Positions 1-7,612 of a stretch of 24,238 nt of DNA are shown in pieces. The stretch's first letter is position 1. Each line of letters begins with the position of its first letter. Source of the DNA: CAZUSO01 sp964622775 (GTDB taxonomy: Bacteria > Bacteroidota > Bacteroidia > Chitinophagales > Chitinophagaceae); NCBI GenBank assembly GCA_964622775.1, contig CAZUSO010000045.1:1-24238 (forward strand), written 5' to 3'. The position numbers and the translations under genes were made by a program. The notes below the pieces were generated by a model. It searched no databases, was not told the DNA's origin, and worked only from the letters and a program-made list of their open reading frames with translations.

Positions 1-44
1 TGGTCAAAATTGCTTCCATAAAACTTTTACTGAATAAATTTTAA

Positions 45-398
45 ACAGGCTCTAAAGACAATCACGTTGATTATTCGGGCGGAATAAAAAATGCACTAAA
101 TAAGACCTTTGAGTATCTCAAACTAAACAACAAAAATTTAAAAATAGAAATTGAAGTCCGCAATATATCCGAACTGGAAGAAGTATTGAGTATTGGTGGC
201 GTTTACCGTATATTAATTGATAATTTTGATACCACAACATTGAAAGATGCCGTTGCATTGGTAAAAGAATACAACGCTAATCACGATATAAAAATTTACA
301 CCGAAGCATCGGGTGGAATTAACGAAACCAACATTCCAGAATATGCACTAACAGGTGTTGATTATATTTCGCTTGGTGCAATTAACTCACTCTTATAA
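45..398 (+). pseudogene. nadC: 5'-truncated nadC (quinolinate phosphoribosyltransferase) fragment
   Basis: This is the C-terminal part of nicotinate-nucleotide pyrophosphorylase, which makes nicotinate mononucleotide from quinolinate and PRPP in NAD synthesis. The frame reads KDNHVDYSGGI from about 54, then KIEIEVRN, GGVYRILIDNF and finally EASGGINETNI and VDYISLGAI, which follow the family's C-terminal barrel in order. An in-frame TAA at 42-44 stops the frame just before the KDNH motif, and the sequence before it does not resemble NadC. About the first 60% of the protein (usual length about 280 residues) is therefore missing, although the window edge hides what lies further left. An Asp is usual where this copy has Tyr in GGVYRI. 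The A+T-rich base use resembles the mobile flank rather than the core. It is most likely a dead copy stranded at a recombination junction near 45-55. Confidence 0.75.
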
Positions 399-523
399 AA
401 GTCTTGACTTGAGCCTAAAAGCCTACAATGACTAAACAAAATAAAATTGTACCTAACAAGACAAACATAAACACATTTGACGTTATGGGATAATGAATAT
501 TCCAATAACAAACCCGCAACCTG

Positions 524-570
524 TTTGCAAAATGCGGAAAGCGTGGATTTGTAGCGGGGCATTTTGCAAA
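524..570. repeat. 12-bp perfect inverted repeat
   Basis: TTTGCAAAATGC (524-535) is matched by GCATTTTGCAAA (559-570) across a 23-base loop. It lies between the nadC fragment and ardA, where I see no gene. It is the first of four closely spaced dyads. It could be a nick or recombination site of the mobile element, but nothing in the sequence proves that. Confidence 0.7.
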
Positions 571-591
571 GGGGTTGCACCGCTTTAAAGC

Positions 592-630
592 AAAAAGACT
601 GCCCCGACCATCGGGAGGGGGTGTCTTTTT
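592..630. terminator. Hairpin with flanking A/T tracts, probable bidirectional terminator
   Basis: AAAAAGAC (592-599) pairs with GTCTTTTT (623-630) around a G+C-rich core, in which CCCGA (603-607) can pair with TCGGG (611-615), or CCCC (602-605) with GGGG (617-620). A strong stem ending in a T tract on either strand is the form of an intrinsic terminator. It could end ardA transcripts on the minus strand. Confidence 0.5.
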
Positions 631-633
631 GCC

Positions 634-678
634 GCCTGGTTTTTCCAGGCTAAGATACGGGAGCGGTTTACCGCTCCC
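634..678. repeat. Two small perfect hairpins beside ardA
   Basis: GCCTGG (634-639) and CCAGGC (645-650) enclose a TTTTT loop. Nine bases further on, GGGAGCGG (659-666) and CCGCTCCC (671-678) enclose TTTA. The second stem sits 11 bases beyond the ancestral ardA stop and could be part of its 3' end. Neither has a following T run, so they are not simple terminators. Confidence 0.6.
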
Positions 679-689
679 ATAAATGTTAT

Positions 690-1226
690 TTATGAATTAT
701 AGAATACATAACCGTCCTCGCTCCAATAGTCGCCTAAAAACAAGTCCCTTGCGTAAGCCTCGTAATCGAAATACTATTTTGCGAAGTCTGACAGGTCGTG
801 CCGTTCCTCTACAAGCTCACTTGCAAAATCTTCTTCGCTGTCATACTTGCCGATGTAGTCGCTTTCAAAGGCACTGATTAGGTCGTCTATATCTTCCTCC
901 GATAAGCTGCGATGCCCGTTATTGCACCATATTATAAATGGCTCTTTTTGGCTTTCTTCCATATTCTCGAAAGCCTCGATAACTTCAAATATGTTATCGC
1001 TTATCGAACATTCGCTAATTAAACCCTCCGGGATATTTTCGTAATCCTGAAACATAAATTCGGGTTCTTTCTCGTCATTGTGGAGTTCATGGCAGGCTTC
1101 GTAAAATTCCTCCTTGTCTATATAGTCGGACAGGTTTAGCCACTTGCCGAATATTGAACCGTCATTGTATTTTGCGTATGTTCCGACATATACGGCTGCT
1201 TCTGATATATTGATTTGATGTGTCAT
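690..1226 (-). pseudogene. ardA: ardA antirestriction gene with an in-frame amber codon
   Basis: ArdA is an acidic DNA mimic that blocks type I restriction enzymes, typically carried by conjugative elements so that they can enter a restricting host. From the ATG at 1224-1226 the product begins MTHQINISEAAVYVGTYAKY and goes on with GSIFGKWLNLSDY and EFMFQDYENIPEG, the family's N-terminal signature, and it is very rich in Asp and Glu. A TAG at 774-776 ends it after 150 residues. The same frame then reads YFDYEAYARDLF, GDYW and DGYVFYNS to a TAA at 690-692, which is the family's expected C-terminus, for about 178 codons in total. The amber is thus a point nonsense change (a Gln CAG to TAG would suffice) or a sequencing error, not a natural end. 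The shortened protein lacks the last 28 residues and is probably impaired. Confidence 0.85.
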
Positions 1227-1323
1227 TTCTTTAGCGTTTGATAGTGATTGAATTGATTTTTTGATTTATTCGGTATGGTGGGGAGGTGCTGTTTCGTTTC
1301 AATACCATTTCCTCTGCTGTTAA

Positions 1324-2412
1324 TCTTTATACCTGACATTTTTTGCTCCACATGAATTTGAGGCTCCAATTTTGAAATGGGCATTTGAACAGATTATCGC
1401 AAACAATTTCAATACAGAGCAGATATGGAAAATGGTACGGGAAAAGACCGATGGTAAAGGGCGGTTTAGTAAAAACAATTTTTGGGTAGCCTTACGAAAT
1501 CCATTGTATTGCGGCAAGATTTTTATTCCTCCGTACAAAGAAGAACAGGGATATTTTGTGATGGGACAACATCAACCGCTAATCAGCGAAAAGATGTTTT
1601 GGGATGCGCAGGATATTCTTGACGGGAGAAAGCGGGCTATTAAACCCAAAATAGTAGCAATGGACAATCTGCCGCTTAGAGGGTTTTTAAAATGCCCTAA
1701 TTGTGAGCGGATGTTAACAGGGAGTGCCTCAAAAGGTAAAATGGGGATATACTACAATTACTATCATTGCACTTCTTCGTGTGGAACAAGGTTCAAAGCA
1801 GAAACAGCGAATGAAGCGTTTGTAAAACAGTTACGGTATCTATCCCCAAAGGAGGGTATGGTAGATATTTTCATTGAAGCCTTTATACGAGATTTCAATA
1901 ATAAAACCAAAGCCCAAAATAGTGAAAGGGCTAATATAATCAGTGAGATTGACACCTTAAACAAACGCTATCAAAATGCACTATTAAAGAATGCGGACGG
2001 TGAAATGGCAGACGATGACTTTCAGGAAGTGAAGAAATTGACCAAAGGGAATATAGAAAAAATGGAGCAACGATTAAACGACTTAGCCATAGTAGGAACT
2101 GAAATAAAAGACCTGGTAGCTTCTGCATTAAAAAAGGTCGCAAACATTGACAGGCGTTATGAGAATGGAGATATTGAAGAAAAAAGAATGATAGTGAGTT
2201 CGATGTTCCCCGAATTTCTGGAATTTGACGGAACACGACATCGAACTCAAAGATTAAATTCTGCGATAACTCTTATGTATCAGAATACCAGCAAATTACA
2301 GGACAAAAAAAATGGGACAAGCCTTTCTTTTTTAAACTTGTCCCAAGAAGTGATCCCGCTGGGACTCGAACCCAGGGCCCATACATTAAAAGTGTATTGC
2401 TCTACCAACTGA
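1324..2412 (+). pseudogene. Large serine recombinase, N-terminal catalytic domain missing
   Basis: This is a member of the large serine recombinase family, enzymes that integrate and excise mobile elements. Recognisable similarity starts near 1345 (HEFEAPILKWAFEQI) and continues with the recombinase domain (LRNPLYCGKIFIPPY), a zinc ribbon (CPNC and later HCTSSC) and a Lys/Glu-rich coiled coil, ending in the MFPEFLEFDGTRHRTQRLN region. The resolvase-type N-terminal domain with the nucleophilic Ser is absent, because the frame is closed by TAA at 1321-1323 and the DNA further left belongs to ardA. A TTG at 1372 could start a shorter product, but it could not catalyse recombination. At the 3' end the frame passes through the tRNA-Lys terminator and the antisense of the tRNA itself, so the residues after about LQDKKNGT are not an evolved tail. 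The element evidently ended against the tRNA gene and was later truncated on its other side. Confidence 0.85.
2305..2345 (-). terminator. Intrinsic terminator of tRNA-Lys
   Basis: On the minus strand, six bases after the tRNA, TGGGACAAG pairs with CTTGTCCCA (arms at 2337-2345 and 2313-2321), a perfect 9-bp stem, followed by eight T residues (the A run at 2305-2312). This is a textbook rho-independent terminator. Confidence 0.85.
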
Positions 2413-2423
2413 GCTACGGAATC
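2351..2423 (-). tRNA. tRNA-Lys (anticodon TTT)
   Basis: The reverse strand folds as a full cloverleaf. The acceptor stem is GATTCCG with CGGGATC and discriminator A. The D stem is GCTC/GAGC, the anticodon stem ATACA/TGTAT with loop CTTTTAA (anticodon TTT), and the T stem CTGGG/CCCAG around TTCGAGT. The CCA end is not encoded. It marks the border between the serine recombinase remnant and the core genes. Confidence 0.97.
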
Positions 2424-2533
2424 AATCCACAGTTCTTTTGAACGGGCTGCAAAGGTAAAAAAGCATTTCTTTTTTCCCAAAAAACCTGAGGCTGTTTTTT
2501 AAATTTAATTTGCTTTAATAACCAAGACAGTTT

Positions 2534-4588
2534 TTATCGCTTTCCCGACTTGTTCTTTTTACTACCGGAGGCTTTTTCTTTGCTCTGCAATTCTGATGTA
2601 ACCGGCTTCCTGTTTTTTGGCTGTTCATCCACAAAGCCAAAATCAATCTGCCGCTTTTCCAAACTGGTGGCTTCTACCTGGACTTTTACCTTATCACCGA
2701 TACGAAAGCGTCGGCCGGAATGCAAGCCGACTAACGCATATTCCGATTCGATAAAATGAAATTCATCAATCTCGTTCAATCCCGAAAGTGGAATGAGCCC
2801 TTCACATTTATGCAATACCGTCTCAGCCCAAAATCCGAATGAGGACACCCCACTGATCACAGCATCGAAGGTCTCCCCGACAAACTGCTGCATCAGCTCT
2901 ACCTGTTTGTATTTATTGGCCTCCCTTTCGGATTCCATAGCCTTTCGCTCCTGATCGCTGCAATGCCTGCATTTGATCTCCATTTTCTTATCGGGCTTCA
3001 CCTGGCCATCAATACATTCCTGTACGATTCGGTGCACCATCACATCAGGATATCTCCGGATTGGCGAAGTAAAATGACAGTAATTATCAAAACCCAGTCC
3101 GTAGTGGCCGATATTTTCGGTTGTATAAGCTGCCTTGGCCATCGTCCGGATCCCTAATTGCTCCAGCACATGCTGCTCCGGTTTTCCTTTAACCTGCTCC
3201 AGCATTTCGTTGAAAGAGGAGGCGATCTCATCCGGGTTGTTAAGATTAAATTTGTACCCAAACCTGGAAGCAAATGCCGCAAACTGGCTCAGCTTTTCTT
3301 CGTTCGGCACATCATGTACCCGGTAAGGAAATGGAATGGGTTGTTTGCTGACCTTCTGTTTCTGCACATAAGCTGCTACATAACGGTTAGCCAGCAGCAT
3401 AAATTCTTCTATCAACTGATGCGCAGCTTTGCTTTCTTTAATCTCAACACCAACAGGAACACCCATCTCATCCAGGCGGAAACGCACTTCCTGAGAGGAA
3501 AAGTTAATGGCGTTCTTTGCAAACCGTTCCGCCCGGAGGTTTTGAGCCATTTCATTTAGCATCAATACCGTCTCGGCATGGTCACCGGCTTTCGTTTCAA
3601 TAATTTCCTGCGCTTCTTCATAGGTAAAACGCCGGTCGGAATGAATCACGCTACGGCCAATCCAATGTTGTTTAATATTGCCTTTCCGGTTAATCTGGAA
3701 AATGACCGAGAAGGTAAATTTATCTTCGTCCGGGCGAAGCGAACAAAGGAAGTTGGAGATATGTTCCGGCAACATGGGATTTACCCGGTCGGGCAAATAA
3801 ACGGAAGTAGCACGTTCATAAGCCTCCTGGTCTATATTCGTATCGGGCTGCACATAATAGCTTACATCTGCAATATGTACGCCAACTTCATAATAACCGT
3901 TTTTCAATTCGCGGAAGGAGATGGCATCATCAAAATCTTTGGCATCCGCAGGGTCAATAGTGAAGGTCAGTATGTCCCTGCAATCCTTCCGATGTGCTAT
4001 TTCGGCAATGTCCAGACTATCCGGCAAAGCCTCCGCTTCCTCCAGTGTTTCTTTCGAAAAGCGAAGCGGGAAACCGTTTCCAACCAGTATTTCTTTCATG
4101 GCAATCTGATTTTCCCGTTCATCCGTCAACAAATCTACCACTTCTCCAACCGGGTTTTTGGATTTCCCTTTCCATTCCAGCACCCGCACGATTGCCCTTT
4201 GACCATCCTTCCCGCCATGCAACATCTGCATCGGGATAAAGATATCCGTACGCATATTTTTCTTTTCCGGAATCAGGAATGCAAATTTTTCGCGCACTTC
4301 CAGGCGTCCGCTAAATTCGGTTTGTACATGCTTGAGCACCTCGATTACAACGCCTTCAGCACGGCCTTTTTTAGATACATAGTCAATCCTCACCTTTACT
4401 TCATCACCATCAAATGCCTGAAGCATATCCTCAGGACGAACCAGAATATCCTGCTCCAGATGCTCCACCATCACAAAGCCCAAACCCGCCCGTGAAACAT
4501 CTAATTTACCTGTAAAGCTTTTGCCTTCCAGCGGGGAGCGTGTTCTGCCTTTTCGTGGAATATATTCCGACTTGTTTTTCTTTGACAT
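2534..4588 (-). CDS. rnr: Ribonuclease R
   Basis: RNase R is a processive 3'-5' exoribonuclease of the RNB (RNase II) family that degrades structured RNA, including rRNA and mRNA decay intermediates, in the cytoplasm. The 684-residue product has N-terminal cold-shock/OB domains (about 25-150), the RNB catalytic core with the Mg-binding motif DPADAKDFDD at 212-221, the HFTSPIRRYPDVMVHR stretch, and a C-terminal S1 domain (about 565-645, FDAVISGVSSFGFWAE). The Lys/Ser-rich tail (KEKASGSKKNKSGKR) is usual for RNase R and may help RNA unwinding. The ATG at 4586-4588 gives MSKKNKSEYIPRKGR, a basic start normal for Bacteroidota homologues. The gene is transcribed away from the pyrophosphatase terminator and is probably its own unit. 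Confidence 0.95.
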   Translation of the reverse strand: MSKKNKSEYIPRKGRTRSPLEGKSFTGKLDVSRAGLGFVMVEHLEQDILVRPEDMLQAFDGDEVKVRIDYVSKKGRAEGVVIEVLKHVQTEFSGRLEVREKFAFLIPEKKNMRTDIFIPMQMLHGGKDGQRAIVRVLEWKGKSKNPVGEVVDLLTDERENQIAMKEILVGNGFPLRFSKETLEEAEALPDSLDIAEIAHRKDCRDILTFTIDPADAKDFDDAISFRELKNGYYEVGVHIADVSYYVQPDTNIDQEAYERATSVYLPDRVNPMLPEHISNFLCSLRPDEDKFTFSVIFQINRKGNIKQHWIGRSVIHSDRRFTYEEAQEIIETKAGDHAETVLMLNEMAQNLRAERFAKNAINFSSQEVRFRLDEMGVPVGVEIKESKAAHQLIEEFMLLANRYVAAYVQKQKVSKQPIPFPYRVHDVPNEEKLSQFAAFASRFGYKFNLNNPDEIASSFNEMLEQVKGKPEQHVLEQLGIRTMAKAAYTTENIGHYGLGFDNYCHFTSPIRRYPDVMVHRIVQECIDGQVKPDKKMEIKCRHCSDQERKAMESEREANKYKQVELMQQFVGETFDAVISGVSSFGFWAETVLHKCEGLIPLSGLNEIDEFHFIESEYALVGLHSGRRFRIGDKVKVQVEATSLEKRQIDFGFVDEQPKNRKPVTSELQSKEKASGSKKNKSGKR

Positions 4589-4633
4589 GCTGCTAAGGTA
4601 GGGATAAATGAGTTTTCAATGATTTATTCATAA

Positions 4634-4673
4634 TAAAAATGCCACCCTGTTTTTTGAAGGATGGCTGTTTTTT
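4634..4673 (-). terminator. Terminator downstream of the pyrophosphatase gene
   Basis: On the minus strand GCCATCC (4665-4659) pairs with GGGTGGC (4647-4641), with one G-T pair, and is followed by ATTTTTATT. Similar T runs flank the stem on the plus strand, but no plus-strand gene needs it. It separates the pyrophosphatase from rnr. Confidence 0.7.
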
Positions 4674-4688
4674 AATACATCAGGAAAA

Positions 4689-7454
4689 TTATTTCACAGT
4701 AACACGAAGGTCAACTCTGCGGTTCACGGCTTTACATTCCGGCGTATTGTTATCCGGGCAAACCGGAAACTGAGCGCCGTAACCCTCTGTTGCAATACGT
4801 CCGGCAGCAGCGCCTTTTTCTACCAAAGCAGCTTTTGCCGCTTCTGCCCGTTGGCCGGAAAGATTCAGGTTGGCGGCGGCGCTACCCGTATTATCTGTAT
4901 AGCCACCCAATTTTATTTTCACATTCGGATAAGCCTTCAAAATAGCATATAAGTTATCAATCTGCTCTTTGGAAGAGGAACGCAACTGACTGCTGCCCGT
5001 TTCAAAGGAAAGACGATCCAGGGTAATCCATGTATTGCTTTCTGGCGAAAGATCAGCATTTTCAATAAAGCTCACTAATTTTTTCTCTGAGGAATTTTCC
5101 CCCGATTTTAATGTAGCGCCATCTTTAAGTTTCCATTCAGTAACAGCACCGGTTTCATATACATAATCACCATCCGCATTTACAGCTCCGGCAGGTAATG
5201 CTGCAGCAATATTTTCAGACCCGCGGTTCATCTTGTTCTTCTCACCACAGCTTCCGTCATCAGTGCAACAGGCTTTACCCGAATGATTACCGAAGCTCAT
5301 CAATGCACCAATTTTCACCTCACGGTCATTTTGAATCTTATCGGCGAACATTTGGCTCAGTGTAGGCGCTATAACTAAAGAAACAATAGACATCAGCTTA
5401 ATGAGAATATTCATGGAAGGACCGGAAGTATCTTTAAACGGATCGCCAACAGTATCACCGGTAACGGAAGCCTTATGCGGTTCTGATTTTTTATAAAATA
5501 TCTCTCCGTTGATTTCCGCACCCTTCTCAAAGGACTTTTTAGCATTATCCCAGGCGCCCCCGGCATTGTTTTGAAACATACCCATCAGCACACCACTCAC
5601 GGTAGCGCCGGCCAGCATGCCGCCCAATACTTCCGGTCCGAAAATAAACCCGACAATCAATGGAGCAACGATAGCAATCGCACCCGGCAATAACATTTTA
5701 CGAATAGAAGCCTGCGTAGAAATAGCCACACATTTATCATATTCCGGTTTGCCTTTCCCTTCCATAATTCCGGGGATTTCACGGAACTGACGACGTACTT
5801 CTTCCACCATAGCCATAGCCGCTTTACCCACGGCAGTAATTGCCAAAGATGAGAAAATGAACGGAATCATTCCACCTACAAACAAGCCGGCCAATACATC
5901 AGCTTTGTATATATCAATGCCATCAATACCCGCGATACCTACGAAGGCGGCAAAAAGCGCCAAAGCGGTAAGCGCTGCGGAGGCAATAGCAAAACCCTTT
6001 CCGGTAGCTGCTGTGGTATTACCCACTGCATCCAGGATATCCGTCTTTTCCCGTACTTCTTTAGGCAATTCACTCATTTCTGCAATACCGCCCGCATTAT
6101 CCGCAATAGGGCCAAAGGCGTCAATGGCTAATTGCATGGCGGTAGTGGCCATCATTCCTGCTGCGGCTATCGCCACACCATATAAGCCGGCACACAGGTA
6201 AGAACCATAAATTCCCGAAGCCAAAATCAGGATAGGCAGCAAAGTGCTTTCCATTCCTACCGCAAGGCCGCCGATAATATTGGTGGCATGCCCGGTAGAA
6301 GACTGCTTCACGATGGAACGTACCGGGCGTTTACCCATGGCGGTATAGTATTCCGTTACAATGCTCATCAGCGTACCCACTACTAAACCGACTACAATAG
6401 CGCCAAAAACATTCATTTGTGTGAACTCATGACCACGCAGACTCATATTTTCCGGCAGTATATACCTTACTAAAAATAAAGACGCTATACCGGTAAGGAC
6501 AATAGAGCCCCAGTTACCCATATTCAGTGCCGACTGCACTTTTGTTGTGCTTAAACCGACACTGTCGCTGACACGTACAAAGAATGTTCCGATAATAGAG
6601 AAAAGAATACCCACGCCTGCAATCAGCATAGGCAGCAGGATAGGTGCCATTCCGCCGAAATTATCTATGGAAGTTGTTTCACGGCCCAGCACCATAGTTG
6701 CCAGCACCGTAGCCACATAAGAACCGAAAAGGTCAGCGCCCATACCAGCCACATCGCCTACATTATCTCCAACGTTATCGGCAATGGTTGCCGGGTTGCG
6801 CGGATCATCTTCGGGAATGCCCGCTTCCACTTTACCTACCAGGTCGGCACCTACATCGGCGGCTTTGGTGTATATACCGCCGCCCACACGGGCAAAGAGG
6901 GCAATGCTTTCCGCCCCGAGCGAGAAACCGGTTAATACCTCAATCACGCGTTCCATCTCTATACTATCCACAGCGGAGGGACTAAACATCTGGTATAATA
7001 AAATAAAGACACTCCCCAGACCCAGCACCGCCAGTCCGGCTACGCCCATTCCCATAACCGATCCACCGGTGAATGATACTTTCAATGCTTTGGAAAGACT
7101 TGTTTTTGCTGCTTCTGCGGTACGCACATTGGCCTTAGTGGCAATGCGCATCCCTATAAATCCGGCTAATGCCGATAATATGGCTCCCGCAGCAAATGAC
7201 AATGCGATACTCCAATGAGAATTTTCATGGCTGCTCCCCATAATGCCCAGCAGGATACCAGCAATAATTACAAAGTAAAGCATTATCTTATATTCTGCTT
7301 TGAGAAAGGCCATAGCGCCGTCAGCAATGTGTTTGGCTATTTCCTTCATACGGGCATCTCCGGACGGTTGCCGGCTCACCCATGCACTCTTTATCAAAGT
7401 GTAGAGCAGTGCTATAACCCCGAAAACGGGAACTAAATAGAATAAAGTATTCAT
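4689..7454 (-). CDS. hppA: K+-dependent-type membrane pyrophosphatase fused to an OmpA-like domain
   Basis: Residues 1-710 are a membrane-integral inorganic pyrophosphatase, which couples PPi hydrolysis to pumping of Na+ or H+ across the inner membrane. The substrate motifs are present: DVGADLVGKVE (200-210), DNVGDNVGDVAGMGADLFG (226-244), DNAGGIAEM (452-460) and GGAWDNAKK (642-650), amid about 16 hydrophobic helices. GNTTAATGKG (488-497) has Ala492 and Gly495, the pattern of K+-dependent enzymes; K+-independent ones have Lys and Thr there. The Na+/H+ specificity cannot be read safely. Residues 711-806 form a polar linker with a Cys cluster (CC at 729-730, C736). Residues 808-920 are an OmpA/MotB-like domain with FETGSSQLR, GYTDNTGS and LSGQRA, including the Asp854 and Arg869 expected to hold peptidoglycan. 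At 921 residues it is about 200 longer than ordinary family members. The gene stands alone between two terminators. Confidence 0.93.
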   Translation of the reverse strand: MNTLFYLVPVFGVIALLYTLIKSAWVSRQPSGDARMKEIAKHIADGAMAFLKAEYKIMLYFVIIAGILLGIMGSSHENSHWSIALSFAAGAILSALAGFIGMRIATKANVRTAEAAKTSLSKALKVSFTGGSVMGMGVAGLAVLGLGSVFILLYQMFSPSAVDSIEMERVIEVLTGFSLGAESIALFARVGGGIYTKAADVGADLVGKVEAGIPEDDPRNPATIADNVGDNVGDVAGMGADLFGSYVATVLATMVLGRETTSIDNFGGMAPILLPMLIAGVGILFSIIGTFFVRVSDSVGLSTTKVQSALNMGNWGSIVLTGIASLFLVRYILPENMSLRGHEFTQMNVFGAIVVGLVVGTLMSIVTEYYTAMGKRPVRSIVKQSSTGHATNIIGGLAVGMESTLLPILILASGIYGSYLCAGLYGVAIAAAGMMATTAMQLAIDAFGPIADNAGGIAEMSELPKEVREKTDILDAVGNTTAATGKGFAIASAALTALALFAAFVGIAGIDGIDIYKADVLAGLFVGGMIPFIFSSLAITAVGKAAMAMVEEVRRQFREIPGIMEGKGKPEYDKCVAISTQASIRKMLLPGAIAIVAPLIVGFIFGPEVLGGMLAGATVSGVLMGMFQNNAGGAWDNAKKSFEKGAEINGEIFYKKSEPHKASVTGDTVGDPFKDTSGPSMNILIKLMSIVSLVIAPTLSQMFADKIQNDREVKIGALMSFGNHSGKACCTDDGSCGEKNKMNRGSENIAAALPAGAVNADGDYVYETGAVTEWKLKDGATLKSGENSSEKKLVSFIENADLSPESNTWITLDRLSFETGSSQLRSSSKEQIDNLYAILKAYPNVKIKLGGYTDNTGSAAANLNLSGQRAEAAKAALVEKGAAAGRIATEGYGAQFPVCPDNNTPECKAVNRRVDLRVTVK

Positions 7455-7497
7455 ACTTGTAATTTGGCTTGTAATTTTACTTTTTAAAAATTGGCTG

Positions 7498-7505
7498 CAA
7501 AAGTA
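7498..7505 (-). promoter_or_regulatory. -7 box of the pyrophosphatase gene
   Basis: The minus strand reads TACTTTTG, a match to the Bacteroidota -7 consensus TAnnTTTG, 43 bases before the ATG. No clear TTG -33 element is visible at the usual 19-21-base spacing. Confidence 0.45.
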
Positions 7506-7554
7506 ATTGTAATACCGGAATTTTTCACATCTGCTTTACAAAAAGTTACATTAA

Positions 7555-7587
7555 AGTAAAAAAGAGAATCATCTGACCCTCTTTCTT
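7555..7587 (-). terminator. Probable terminator of the small T9SS-domain gene
   Basis: On the minus strand AAAGAG (7584-7579) pairs with CTCTTT (7566-7561) and runs into a TTTTTTAC tract. The stem is short and A+T-rich, so it is weak, but it sits about 25 bases after the stop codon. Confidence 0.45.
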
Positions 7588-7612
7588 ACCAAAACAACCC
7601 TGAAAAATATTA

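Noticed and set aside
524..678. A firm oriT or attachment-site call for the hairpin cluster
   Set aside because: No relaxase gene or paired element end is in the window, so I left it as repeats and a terminator.
2313..2412. A C-terminal extension of the serine recombinase (about 30 residues)
   Set aside because: These codons are the tRNA-Lys terminator and the antisense of the tRNA; they are not recombinase sequence.
3578..4495. A 305-codon open frame on the plus strand opposite rnr
   Set aside because: It is wholly antisense to the well-supported RNase R gene, has no recognisable motif, and is rich in Phe/His/Arg as expected from a mirrored coding frame.
6784..7218. A 144-codon open frame opposite the pyrophosphatase gene
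   Set aside because: Ala/Pro/Ser-rich antisense of a glycine- and alanine-rich membrane protein; no motif or start signal.
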